DNA of 64,000 nt from Anadara kagoshimensis (GCA_021292105.1 CM037873.1:16472551-16536550); one strand, 5' to 3'. Positions 50,853-62,353 are shown, counted from the first letter of the stretch. Notes: generated by a model not told the origin, from the sequence alone. Translations and numbers: made by a program.

Positions 50853-51160
50853 TTTCAAACAAACGGATCTATCATAGATAACAAAACGCAGACAATATCA
50901 AAGTACTAAACGTACTGAAACTCCAAAATCTGGTTTTAAAAGAATAAGTCAACAAGTTTTACAATTCTAACACAAGAAGACACCACATTATTGGGTTTAT
51001 CTGTTTACTTTTGCAATCGTTACCATCTTCATGCTGATCATCATGAATACTCGCCCTGTTTTGCAATACATTTATCTTGTTCATATGTACAAGTCAAGTG
51101 AACATGACAACCAACAGAACTTGCTAAAACAAAGTCAAAGAATTAAGTGGTATGATTCAC

Positions 51161-51275
<115 letters not shown>

Positions 51276-51324
51276 CTAGCTACAATACATTATTTATCAG
51301 CTAAAAAGTAAAAACAAAAGTATG

Positions 51325-52200
51325 AAACTATGACCTTCATCTATATATCAAAATGATTGTTAGGCCATTACCTACAATATTCGAATATACATGCCTATAC
51401 AGAAAGTTAATAGTTTTCGAGATAATTAACCATTTCAGTATCCTTTCCTATCTGTAACCTTGACCTTTGAACCAATGACATTAATCTATATATCAAAATG
51501 ATCGTTAAATCAACTCCTACAATATTGTAATATACATGTTTATACAAAAAAATTATAGTTTTTGAGATAATTAACCATTTCAGTATCCTTTCGCATCTGT
51601 GACCTTGACCTTTGAATCCATGACATTAATCTATATATCAAAATGATCGTTAAATCAAAACCTACAATATTCGAATATACATGTCTATACAAAAAGTTAA
51701 AAGTTTTCGAGATAATTAACCATTTATGTATTGATTTGCATCTGTGACCTTGACCTTTGAACCCATGACCTTAATCTACATATTAAAATGATCGTTAAAT
51801 CAATTCCTACAATATTGTAATATACATGTTTATACAAAAAGTTAATAGTTTTCTAGATAACCATTTCGGTATTCTTTCGCATCTGTGACCTTGACCTTTG
51901 AACCCGTGACCTTTATCTTTATATCAAAATGACCATTGTGCCATTGCCTACATTATTCTAATATATATGCCTATACAAAAAGTTAATAGTTTTGCAGATA
52001 CAACTATAACGGAAATAGTTGTGCATCCTTGACCTTGACCTTTGAACTCATGACCTTGATCTATGTATCAAAATGATCGTCATGTCAATACCTACAATAA
52101 ACTGAAAATCCCATGCCATTATCACCTGAAATGTTTAAAAAATAGCATTTTTTATCAAAGGTCAAAAACAGGGACATGACCTTGACCTTTGACCTTGACA
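51325..52200. repeat. ~143-bp tandem repeat, about six units
   Basis: Each unit contains GACCTTGACCTTTGAACC, ATCTATATATCAAAATGATC, CCTACAATATT, AATATACATG and AGTTAATAGTTTTCGAGATA. The GACCTTGACC phrase falls at about 51,458, 51,601, 51,744, 51,887 and 52,030, with a last one at 52,178. The final unit is diverged and carries TGACCTTTGACCT at 52,183-52,195. Confidence 0.9.
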
Positions 52201-52544
52201 TCTTTTGGAAGAAAATAGCAAGACAAGATCAACAGTGAAAACTCCATACGATTATCTTCAGCCGTTCAACTAAACCTTAAATGTCACTTCCTACATTTAA
52301 AAGCCAGATATAATTATTATAATTATTGTGTTATGTTATAGAACATATTTACCAAACATGCAAGAACTCTATCATCATGTCCAGTAAAACATGCCTTAAA
52401 TATTACACTCTATTAAGACTGGCTACTTTTAAAAGCCAGTAAATTTTTTATTCAAAATCTACATATGTTTTGTTTTATTAATATTGAACATGTTTACTAT
52501 AGATACCGAGAAATTATGAATGAAATATATCTGTCACTATGTTT

Positions 52545-52690
52545 ATACAGTCAATCCTGTCTTAAAGGACGCCTTTTTATAAAGACCTCACATTGTTGAC
52601 GACCAATGGAATTATAGCAACAATGCTCATACTCATGTTATTTGAATCAGTAGATGTGGCCTTTACAGACGATTTGACAGAATATTCATA
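52545..52690. mobile_element. Second copy of the short TIR element
   Basis: Starts ACAGTCAATCCTGTCTTAAA and ends near GATGTGGCCTTTACAGACGA, TTTGACAG; compare 48,670-48,853. Confidence 0.5.
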
Positions 52691-52922
52691 TATTTAGCTA
52701 TATTTGGGACATTATGTTCACCAAACTATAATTTTGAGTATCAGTGTGTACAACAACAAAAAATATAAATATATATGTAACAAGAAGAACCGTACACAAC
52801 GGTGAAACATGTTTTACAAATAATAAATTCAGTTATGTTTTAGAAAACAACTTAACTTATAAATAAGTTTTTAATATATAAATTTACCTCACACAAAGGA
52901 TAAACTTTATCGACATATTTGG

Positions 52923-52925
<3 letters not shown>

Positions 52926-52990
<65 letters not shown>

Positions 52991-53003
52991 ATATATATAT
53001 ATC
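52926..53003. repeat. (TA)n microsatellite
   Basis: Three TA runs separated by single-base interruptions. The retroelement relic on its right ends against this run. Confidence 0.95.
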
Positions 53004-53099
53004 CAAATTGTTTGTGAAGAAGTACACAATATAATATATAATAATAAAAAAAACTCTGACCACGATATATATGTTCAAAACTTTTACATTTTTTCTAGC

Positions 53100-53770
53100 G
53101 CTTTCATCCCTTTTGGGACTTTCCAAGAGTGATGTTGTTGCTAAAGAGAGTCACGTGTTTTGCATTGTGACGTCATGCTATTATCTTTCTAACATTATCA
53201 ATTCTACATTTTCTTTTGAACATTTGAAAGGGGCATTATTGTAAATTTATTTTGTCCACAATGTGCCAAATGTTCACTAAGAGGTATTTGCCTGGTTTCC
53301 GGCTGGCGAATCTGTTGCTTGTGTACGCGGACACGTTCGATTAAACTATAACCAGTTTGTAATTTTCCCCACATGTTAGACAAGTTATGCAATAATAGAT
53401 TGCAAGTTCCGCAACTAGCGTCGTTGCGTTTGGCCACCTATCCTTGTGTTGTATTGGCTGGTTCGCATCTTGCTCTTGTTAAATATTTCTTTAAGTGTTT
53501 TGGTTGTCTTCTGCTGTTTATGATGTCTTTTTCAAGTCCCTTCATTTTTCACTTCTCTGTAAGATTGGCATATTTGTTTTTGCTATTTGATAAATGTTCG
53601 TTGTGTTAGGATCATTCGTTGTAAAAAACGGGATGATATTTAAGTTTTTGTTTTCTAATTTCGGAGATACTGATTCCTGATTTTTCAGATATGATTCCAA
53701 CTCCTTTAATCTTTGATTTCTTAATTCCTCATCCTTAACTATTGTGCATACTCTCCTTGCCATACAGTAT
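53100..53770 (-). pseudogene. Retroelement relic with a GIY-YIG-like C-terminal domain
   Basis: Minus-strand pieces can be read in order. MARRVCTIVKDEELRNQRLK opens the first frame (53,763), which runs to NIYQIAKTNMPILQRSEK at 53,542. A shifted frame gives MKGLEKDIINSRRQPKHLKK, then one in-frame stop and AKRNDASCGTC. Next, YCITCLTCGENY appears in another frame near 53,365-53,395, and the original frame resumes with ERVRVHKQQIRQPETRQIPL, SEHLAHCGQNKFTIMPL. The order of a Cys-rich CxxCxxCG segment with Y.G, then R..VHKQQI and SEHL..CG, is what I recall for GIY-YIG-type C-termini in repeat-encoded RT proteins of bivalves and cnidarians, as in Penelope-like elements. At least two frameshifts and one stop make it dead. 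Its RT part is absent, and its 3' end meets the (TA)n run. Confidence 0.65.
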
Positions 53771-54800
53771 GGTATGTTTCGTTTAGTATGCGAGGGGTGA
53801 CAAGAATTGAAACTTAGGTATTGGTGTGTATCGGTAGATTTATAGTAAATGTCAGTTGAAATTTTGGTACCTGATATTTAACATATCTACACATGGCAAT
53901 TTCTTTCGGCTGTTTTCAATTGTGATTGTAATTGATGTATGAATTTAATTTAGCTTTGAGTGAAATGTCTCTAGTTCAGCTGATGTTTTGTTCCAGAAAA
54001 TGTTTTATTTTTTTAACACCCCTTCATCTTAATATACGTACAGATAGACAAAACAGCTTGTATTGAGAGGGATCAAACTAATTGTATTAATTAAGAGGAA
54101 ACCCGATATTTTGTATGAGGACAACACACCTGTTGAATTATAAAATCAATCATGAACCAGAATCATAACAGTAGCACTTCAGTTTCCAATCTTCGGGAAG
54201 TAGCTGTATTATTCGAAAGTAAAAAGACTACATAATCAATAAATACATTTTATTTGTGAGAAAAATGAAAGTGATCCTTTACAAACAATACAGTACATGG
54301 TAAAAGTTTCAATCATCCGACAACGAACATATGACTACAAGTTTTGCACCATTACCTTACTTTTGTGATCAGAATGAGCAATCACAGAGGGGAAATGAAG
54401 ATGTTGAGTAGATCGCCAACTTCTAGAAGAACTTCCATGAAAGCGTGACAGTAATAATATAGAAAACAAACGCGTTATTAATAAAACATCGAAAAGGTCC
54501 ATAACAATATATTAGCAAAACATCCCACGTCAATAGATCCATGATCCATGAGGCAAACGCCGAATACTAAAATTTATAAACATATTGCATAAAGGGCTAG
54601 TTTTGTCAATACCATGAGTAAAATTACAATACTAAACTATAAAGACGTTAACACACTTCTTTCAGACAACATGGGATTTTAATATCACCGATGATTTTTA
54701 CCAAAAAAACTTCAATGCACTGTCAATTAAGAACTCATTAGCTAATATAGTTTTAATTACCAAACCTAACCCCGAATTTTGAAGAAAAACACTCCATTTG
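53771..54800. other. AT-rich intergenic sequence
   Basis: No gene or clear repeat supported. Confidence 0.55.
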
Positions 54801-54802
54801 AT

Positions 54803-54945
54803 TAGACACGTGGCGAGTGTAGGTAGCTAAACAGAAGGTGCTTACCCTTCCGGAACACCCGTCACATTTCCCTGGGGGAAGTTCATATGTCTAAACTAAC
54901 ATGTAAGTTTCGAAGTTTTTACCTTGCTTTTGGATTGAGAAATTC
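54803..54945 (+). mobile_element. RT retroelement 3' UTR, upstream copy
   Basis: ACACGTGGCGAGTGTAGGTA, CAGAAGGTGCTTACCCTTCC, GGAACACCCGTCACA, GGGGGAAGTTCATATGTCTA and then a shortened tail (TTACCTTGCTTTTGGATTG). It lies directly before the RT fragment and in the same orientation as the copy that follows it. Confidence 0.8.
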
Positions 54946-54951
54946 CATACC

Positions 54952-55327
54952 ATGAACAGCTTTAAGCTTGAGGTATATTTAGACTTATACCTGAATTATG
55001 ACGCACACGAAAGGCTACATTTGAAACTTTATGACAAACGTGATGACTTCAATTTTTCTAATTTCAACTTTCCTTTTTTATGCAGCAACATACTTGCTTC
55101 TCCTGCTTATGGTGTATTTGTTTCCCAATTAATACGCTATGGTAGAGCTTGTTCCCACTACGGGGACTTTGTACAACGAAGTAGGCTGCTTGCAAATAAA
55201 TTGTTGACTCAGTGATATTGCAAGCCTAGGCTTATCAAGGCCCTCAAAAAGTTTTATGACCGTCATCACAGTATTGTTGATAAGTTTGATGTCTTGATTG
55301 CCTTGGATATATTTGACGTCTCATAGT
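54952..55327 (+). pseudogene. C-terminal end of a retroelement reverse transcriptase, one nonsense codon
   Basis: The open frame starting at 54,952 gives VYLDLYLNYDAHERLHLKLY, DKRDDFNFSNFNFPFLCSNI and YGVFVSQLIRYGRACSHYGD, up to LLANKLLTQ. After a TGA (55,213-55,215) the same frame goes on with YCKPRLIKALKKFYDRHHS and VDKFDVLIALDIFDVS to a TAG at 55,325. The phrases KLYDKRDDFNF, FPFLCSNIPASPAYGV, SQLIRY.RAC and KFYGRH are, from memory, found downstream of the catalytic box in a very common RT family of bivalves and other invertebrates; I do not assign the clade. The rest of the RT is missing (5' truncation). The start ATG is not a real start. The element's own 3' UTR follows at 55,345. Confidence 0.78.
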
Positions 55328-55344
55328 TTCATGTTCCTTTCACA

Positions 55345-55525
55345 CAATTTTGATTACACGCGTGGCGGGTGTAGCTAGCTAAACAGGAGGTGCTTACCCT
55401 TCCGGAGCACCCGGCCTCACTTCCCTGGTGGAAGTTCACGTGTCTAACCTAACTTGTCAGTTCCAAAGTTTTTACTTTGCTTCTGGATTGTGATTCGGAA
55501 ATGGATTAGTATGTTTGTTTTTGAT
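55345..55525 (+). mobile_element. RT retroelement 3' UTR with terminal 50-bp module
   Basis: CGTGGCGGGTGTAGCTAGCT, AAACAGGAGGTGCTTACCCT, CCGGAGCACCCGGCC, TGGTGGAAGTTCACGTGTC, AACCTAACTTGTCAGTTCC. Then the module TTTACTTTGCTTCTGGATTG, TGATTCGGAAATGGATTAGT, ATGTTTG. It directly follows the RT frame, so this sequence is the 3' UTR of that element. Confidence 0.88.
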
Positions 55526-55964
55526 TAAAAATATATCAAAGAATAATGAAAAATCAAGATTCGTAAATTGCACCAACAGTTGGAAATAAACGCATGCAAA
55601 CAAAAACGATTTAAATTGCACTTGCACCCTTTTTTAAAAAAGATATTAGACGTCAACAACATTCAAGATAGTTCTGAATATGGATACATCATACTTATAA
55701 ACAATAATGTTATGATATCCGTAAAACGGTTTTAGGGTCTTGATAAGCCTAAGTCAATAGTTTTTGTTAGCAGCCAGCTTAATTGAAAAACGAAAATTCA
55801 CAATATTACATAACATACCGTTATTATTAAAACAAACTATATAGCAATTGAATAAATGACAAAATTATATAACAATTAAAGAATAATTGTAAGAAATTAC
55901 AAAATATTAAAAAATAACTATAAGATAAATATAATAATATAAGCAAAAGTGGGGGAAAAGCTCT

Positions 55965-56095
55965 ATCATTATATAATATTATACAATTATGGACTTTTTT
56001 GGTGGTTGTATATGGTGTGATATTCACCGTAAAAATAAATATTGACAGAGGCGACAACCACTAAAAAGTCCACAACTGTTTTATTATATAATTTA
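55965..56095. mobile_element. Foldback element
   Basis: The left arm (ATTATATAATATTATACAAT, TATGGACTTTTTTGGTGGTT) and the right arm (ACAACCACTAAAAAGTCCAC, AACTGTTTTATTATATAAT) are inverted copies around a loop of about 45 bases. Confidence 0.7.
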
Positions 56096-56099
56096 GTCG

Positions 56100-57600
56100 A
56101 TGTGACACTTCGGTTGACAATGTTTTCCCAAACCTTGTTGTTATTGACAAGGCAATCTAGCTATCTTACCGGTGTTAGATTTCCCTGTCTCGCCATGGTT
56201 GGGACAAATAACACGAAAAATACCCCGTATTGATTAGATCTCTCTGACTTTTTAAAACTGATTCTATTTAGAAAAAAAATAATTGTCATTCCGGATGACA
56301 AACAATAATATGATGATGCCATAACGTCGACGTTCTATCAAAAAAATAACAGGCATCCCGGATGAGACACAATCACTTGCGCACACTTAATTGATGACGT
56401 TATAATCATTTTACGCGATAACGTCAACAAAAATCGATGACGTACACCGAATTTGTTATTAACCGGATTGTTTCAGAAATCCGTGCTATATCATGTGAGA
56501 TTAAATGGTCACGTGTTACCATCTGAGCCAATCATAAAGATGGGATTTATTAATTATACCAGAATAACAAATAATGATTGGATAAATCTCAAAACAATAG
56601 CAAAGGTGGAAAGGAATCTCTACAGCACAATAACATAAAGAATAAAAAGATACAAAAGCAGAAAAAATATCAAAGAAAAAAAAGCAATACATAATGAGGC
56701 TAAAATGTAAAAGTACAATTTCTGTTGAATTTTAAATCTTTAACAAGCTTTAAATTCAATAGTGGGAGGTATGTGAGCGGGATCACAATCCCCTCATTTT
56801 AAGACCTATACTTGATGGAAAGTTGTCAGAATCTGATGTTTCAAGGTTGATAAGCTGATACACTAGGAAAATACCGTGTCCATAAATAATACTAACAACT
56901 AAAACAAATTGACCGAGCGGGTGGTCAACAGTGTATAATATCGAAATTCTTTAAAGATGTATCGCATGCTTAGGATACCTCCAGGGTTTTAATATTTAAC
57001 AACTAACCGATTGGAGTGAATTGACTTCTAACATGTCAAATTAACCCCATATACAATGTAGATTAAAATAACTAAAAATATCAACAATACAATCTCTTGT
57101 TTGACCTGTTTACTGTATGTTTTATTACAAATATTCATAATGAACCACAGAATGCATGGGTAGTTTAAGGATTGCATTTAATATACATACAATGCATTGG
57201 TACTATGATGATGAGAAATAAACATCGGTGTTCTTTATATATAAATTTGTTGGTGCATAATCAATATTTAAATTAGAGGTTTAGCGGACAGGTAAATGTT
57301 TGACTATAGTCAATTCATTTTCAGCAATTAAGGTATTAGATATCCTATGATGACACGTGCAGATTTACCTATCACAAAGGAAAAGGTACAAAATTACCCG
57401 GAATATTGACCTGAACATTGACCTGCACAGAATAATCTGCAGTCATCTAGAAGATTTATATCCTATATCTAGCTTTAGTTATGAAGAAAATATATTTTTC
57501 GTGCCCCATTTAAAAAATGGAGAGAATTATGGTAATAGTTTACCAATAATCAGACAATAACAAAAATAAAAGCTTGATCTATCTATATATTAAAAACTGA
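56100..57600. other. Intergenic sequence, no gene supported
   Basis: A pair of similar phrases, ATTCCGGATGACAAACAATA (56,289) and CATCCCGGATGAGACACAAT (56,353), suggests a short diverged duplication. Several CGTCA-containing palindromic pieces lie between 56,320 and 56,440. No protein-like frame was seen. Confidence 0.45.
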
Positions 57601-57624
57601 AGCTATTCAAACATGTGAGTTAGA

Positions 57625-57735
57625 TTATTACCCTTCATGAGCATCCGGACTCGCTTCTCTGGCGGAAGAACACTTGTTTTACCTCATTTGCCAGTTTCAA
57701 AATGTTTACTTTGCTTTGGGATTTTAAAATATGAT
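57625..57735 (+). mobile_element. Diverged RT retroelement 3' end
   Basis: TTACCCTTCATGAGCATCCG, CGCTTCTCTGGCGGAAGAAC, CATTTGCCAGTTTCAAAATG and TTTACTTTGCTTTGGGATTT follow the order of the 55.4 kb copy but are more diverged. Confidence 0.6.
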
Positions 57736-57854
57736 TCTTTTTTATTTGAACTCAAATGGTACATCATAGTATATACAACCGATTCAGTTTGTTCAAATGT
57801 GAAAAATAATAACACTCGAATTATTATAGTACCGCACTAAAATCGGATATATCA

Positions 57855-58685
57855 TCAACAAGGATGTCTATAACTGTTACCCATACCAAGTGATACAACC
57901 TCACCTGGTGATGTGAATAACGCTATTGTTGCATAACGCAATGGCGCATCTCCCCATCTGTATTTATACTGCCCATGTGTATGATCAATCATTTCCATAA
58001 ATTGTTGAACTTCCGAAGACAGCATAAAACTAGTGTCAGTTATTTCAACGTTGTTATACCACATTGGTAATTTTCCTTTTGTTTCCTTATAAATTTTAAA
58101 CAAAACCGGATTTTTTGGAATAATGTTATGTTTGGATATATACTGAAAAATGGTTTTATTCAAATCATCGATATAGCCGTATTCGAACATGTTCTTGCCA
58201 TGTAAATATTTATATTTATCGTCAAGCCTAAGCTTAAATGTTTTCTTAAGCATACAGGAATCTGTGTCGAACCTCATGAAATACTTATATCTTTGTACGA
58301 TTGGATATTGCCAAATATACTTGAACTAAAATCTACACATATGGATATAACCCCATTTTGTCCGTTTTCTATAAGGTGATTTTGCACTGCTATTAAATCC
58401 TGGCGGGAAGTTAAACTTTATTAGAACGTAATGAATTTTATGATGTGTTATGTTCTGGTTGATGTTTGGATCCGGTTTTGTGTCACTGAATAGTAGTATA
58501 TCTGTAGTATTAAAAAAGTCAATTGATCTTATCATTCTCGATAATTTATGGACCTTCCGTTTATTTTCCCAATCCACTAGAATACCAATGCCAATTCTAT
58601 TTTCTGAACTTTTCATTCGATTTTCTGAACTTTTTATGAGACGCCATGAAATAGTTATAAATAATGTGGATATGATAATAATCAT
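57855..58685 (-). CDS. KRE2/MNT1-type mannosyltransferase (GT15-like), interrupted by one in-frame TAG
   Basis: The minus-strand frame of 276 codons plus stop has a single internal stop at codon 120 (58,326-58,328). Residues 2-14 (IIIISTLFITISW) form a short hydrophobic N-terminal anchor, so a type II Golgi/ER membrane protein is likely. After a doubled KSSENR stretch come ILVDWENKRKVHKLSRMIRS, GYIHMCRF, the internal stop, WQYPIVQRYKYF and MRFDTDSCM with DxD at 140-142. Then NNVEI with Glu 214 and YRWGDAP (242-248), ending SYRHPC. In fungal GT15 enzymes the matching pieces are SYRHMCRF, a WSNFEI stretch with the catalytic Glu, and ERWGDAPVHS; they transfer mannose from GDP-mannose in alpha-1,2 linkage. 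The length is below the ~400 of fungal members. A good acceptor (TTTCTATTGCAG) ends near 58,732, so a 5' non-coding exon may exist. A candidate AATAAA on this strand is at 57,741-57,746. It may be a recent pseudogene, a polymorphic null or a base error. Confidence 0.75.
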
Positions 58686-58799
58686 TGTAAAGTGGGATAA
58701 ATTTGGTCGAAATCCCTCTGTTATTGTCTGCAATAGAAACATAAAAAGTGTATTAAATAATAATAATGGCAATAAGAAAGGTAAATAACATGGCACTGA

Positions 58800-59350
58800 T
58801 TCATCATGGTGTAGATGTTAAGCAGTATTAATTCCACTCAAAAAAAAACAAATAAAACAATCACTACAAGTTAAAAATACAATAAAACAATTTTAAAAAA
58901 TGAAAGAAAAAAAATGAATCAAAGTGTATCTTTAAATCCAATACAAAATTCAACAAATGACCACTTTAAACTGAAACTAGTTCTCATGTAATAATATATT
59001 ACCTATCATCACGAAATATATTCTGAAATTTTTAATTTAAAATATAAATGTAACTGTTTTTCTTTGTCACATGATTTTTGCAAAGGGATGGGATGACAAA
59101 AAAGTTAAAAAAAAATGTTACTGTTGTTATAAAATTAACTCGAAAAAAGATTTTGGAATGTCAAATAAGTTAGTTTCTTATAATAAAATGAGATATATGA
59201 ATTTTTCAGCTGATTGTAGAAATTTAACTTTTACATTATGTGAGACAATTCTATGTATGGTGTTCCATCAGTTTAATAAATTACAGTTTGCATTTGATGT
59301 TGTATTGTTTGTACTTATAAAACACAGTTTCACTTAGATGAACAAAAAAT
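58800..59350. other. AT-rich sequence upstream of the GT15-like gene
   Basis: Low-complexity A-rich DNA. An 88-codon plus-strand frame at 59,071 has no domain and is AT-driven. A first exon of the minus-strand gene may lie here but could not be located. Confidence 0.45.
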
Positions 59351-59351
59351 A

Positions 59352-59672
59352 CCTCAATTTGTAGAGTACTCACTTTGTATGTGGGAAGTGGTGGGTTCAA
59401 ACCCTGAGTCTGAATAAGACGTGAAAATAAGTGGTGACTGCTTTTTCGCGGAGCACTTTACATTTAGAAAAAAAAGCCATGGGGTCCTTCAGAAGAAACC
59501 TTATAAAACTGGTGCCCCCTGTCACAGCAGGTATGAAGGAAAGAATACTCCCTGCACATTGCCCTGCAAAAGTAAAAAAAATCTCCCACTTCAGCTTTAG
59601 CTGGCAAGATCTCAATAGAAATAAGTGAAATATTCTTGACTGGGAAGTAAAAAACCCATTTAATAAATCAAA
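59352..59672 (+). mobile_element. Full-length tRNA-derived SINE
   Basis: The tRNA-like head has CTCAATTTGTAGAGTACTCA (box A region) and GTGGGTTCAAACCCTGA (box B). The body follows, with CACTTCAGCTTTAGCTGGCA, and the 3' end is AAGTGAAATATTCTTGACTG followed by GGAAGTAAAA. The same 3' end is found on the minus strand at 16.5 and 48.3 kb. From memory, tails of this type are a hallmark of bivalve SINEs. Confidence 0.8.
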
Positions 59673-59679
59673 TAACTTC

Positions 59680-60920
59680 AACACCATTTCTCAATCCCTA
59701 TCTTTTCGTAGTAGAATATTGGAAAGAAACATAAGCTAATTAAATTAAATTTATTACAGTAAATAAATACACAACGAGCAAATTATTCAGTTCAGTGTCA
59801 TACGATCAATACATAGAAATACATACCAGTTGTACAGTTTTTATTTCGTTACAAAGAAACCAAAAACGATACAAAAATCACCACACATATTTGAGTTCCT
59901 TATTAAATTCCGGTTATTTCAGTAGTTTTTGTAAAATTTAATGAAGACGGGAAATTACTTCAATTTTAAGTTATAAATATAGCAATTATTTTGGCACTAT
60001 CTCTAAATATTCTTGTTTAATTTTGGAAAAATGTGACGAAAGATCATTAGTTATAGGCTGTTTTTTCATGCTAATTTCATTTTTTTTTAAATGACCACAT
60101 CTTGTTAGAGCACACTTTGATTAAGGTAAAAACATAAAAATCAAATGTTTGTTTTGATGACAAAGGAGGTTGTGCACTATAGGCCATTTTGGCCCCATGC
60201 AAGAATATAATGATTTTCTGTAGAAATTAGTCCAAGATTTAGCCTTTGTAAAAACATAAAATTTAAGTGTTCCGATGTACGGTTGCTTAGCAACGGTGCA
60301 TGGCAACTGACCCTTAGTAAACCTTGAATATGGATATTTCGCATTATGGTTTTAACATATTGTGGCAGATTTCACCCCGTTCTATTTTTTGTGTAAATAA
60401 TCTTTCTACAAATAAAAGTAAATATTAAGTTTGAGAACATAAAATATGACATTATTTGTCACCATGGCAACAAAATGTTCATATTAACGGATGGTTAAAT
60501 ATACTTATATAGATAAAAAACGGGTGCATTTGTGCCCTTAGCAACTGATGGTTTACATAATGTATAAAGTCATGAAATAAAACATTATTTGTTACCATGG
60601 CAACCAATTGTCCATAGCAACGGATTGCCTAATATACGCATGTACATATGGAGTGGATGTAATTGTTCCCGTAGGAATGGATGATTGAAACAAGAAATTG
60701 CGTTTGAGCAGGGGTCAATCGCGGGGTAAGTCACCCTAATGGTGGCAACCTTGTACATTAGAAAAAAAATGATTTTGTAAGTAGTAGCAATGATAGGTGT
60801 ATTTGAATAAAGATAAAGGTGTAATAACTTCTGGAAATTGTATTTTTTTTTTGTATAATTATGATGTTTCCGTATGCACATTCATAACAAGACATTTTGT
60901 TTTACTATCTAAGGTACTGC
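59680..60920. other. Intergenic sequence
   Basis: The phrase CCATGGCAACAAA/CCATGGCAACCAA recurs near 60,462 and 60,597, and GCAACGG-like phrases near 60,290 and 60,617, which suggests an old diverged repeat. No gene was seen. Confidence 0.4.
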
Positions 60921-60924
60921 AACT

Positions 60925-61360
60925 TTCAGGTAAATTTCACTAGGCCATGAAAAAGCAGGTCACAGTGACCTTCTTTGTTTTGAAACACATAAAGCATCTA
61001 AAGTTGTACTTACAACCACGTTTCATCAAAATTGTCATATTAAACTTTATATTATCAAAGAAAATCACTGGACTTAAAACTAGGTCACAATAATTTTTCT
61101 GTGTTGCAACATGAAGAGCATATAAAGTGGTAGATATGAACCATGCTTGATCAAAATCAGTAATCTCATCACATTCTATAAAATGGTTTTTGAGAAATCC
61201 TGTTTCCGAAAGTTAATTCAATTACTCTTCAAATATCAGAGGAAATCACTGGACCATAAAAACAAGGTCACAATGACCGACTTTTAGCGCAACATGTAGA
61301 GCATATAAGATTGTACCTAGAAAATAATTTTCATCAAAATGGGTCAATTCTTTTCTAGAG
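60925..61360. repeat. Degenerate ~150-170-bp repeat, three units
   Basis: Units near 60,940, 61,075 and 61,250 share ACTGGAC(C)AT/TTAAAAC, AGGTCACAATGACC, CAACATG.AGAGCATATAAAG, TTGTACCTA and TCATCAAAAT. They are well diverged from each other. Confidence 0.7.
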
Positions 61361-61369
61361 TGCAAAATC

Positions 61370-62300
61370 AGTTCAGTGGGATGTCGTTATTATCTCCCTT
61401 TCTATTCCAACCAATGACATGTGACCCCCAAGACACAACTGCAATGCCCCGTTAGGTATCTGTCGCAAATGCCTAAATATCACTCGAATACGGATCAGTG
61501 CATCTCATGCAAATGGAACTTGGGATGGTATTTAATTCAAGAATGTTCATAGGCTTCCTTCCTGGAATACACTGTTTTTCTCTGTCCAGTTACTTATGGT
61601 ACAGAAAACCAGGCAAGCCGGATGCCTCTGTATAACAGAAAGAATCTTAAGGATGTCTTTATCACCAACCAATCAACATGAGTTTAATAGTTCGTCAGTG
61701 TTAAACATCCCATATGCATGTACATGTACATGGCTATGTATATAGAGTAGTCTTACTAATTTAGGAAAGGTGGTTCTCACTTCCACTTGAACTGAAAAGA
61801 AGCACCATCAAGATCTCCTTCTCCAAGTTAAAATATCATGTGTGTAAATGTTAGTGGTGCTAGTCCCTTGATCATTGTACTTAACCACCAAATGTAAATT
61901 ATGTAGGATGGATCTTCTTTCATAAGACAACATCATTTTTGGGAACACAGAGAAAAGATGTACAGACATAAACGTTTATAAGAGCCTAAAGAGGCGATGG
62001 GGATAAAACTTTTGGCAAACAAAAAGACAGACATACATAAGTTTCATTGAGAGGGGACTAATACTAGTAATCAGTGACGAAGTTCAGTTTTTACGGTCAA
62101 ATTATCTTAGAAGTCCGAAAATTGAGAGATTCCCCTGTTCACCATTCCAATATCAGCAATATATATAACTTGTGTGTATACATGTATTTGTATTTTGAAA
62201 AAGATCTAACAATACCGTATGATAAATACTTCTGTACGTAAATAAACTGGGTGAATTATTAAGAAAAACTGCATGTATTACAATAATTCCAAAATTCCCT
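61370..62300. other. Intergenic sequence
   Basis: No feature could be supported. Confidence 0.5.
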
Positions 62301-62304
62301 GAAG

Positions 62305-62353
62305 AAATGAGAGAGAGAGAAAGAGAGAGAGAGAGAGGGAGGGAGGGAGAGAG
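62305..62353. repeat. (GA)n microsatellite
   Basis: A GA-rich run with GGGA interruptions, adjoining the tRNA-like piece at 62,354-62,410. Confidence 0.9.

Noticed and set aside
59071..59337. Plus-strand 88-codon frame upstream of the GT15-like gene
   Set aside because: AT-driven composition, no motif and no transcript signal.
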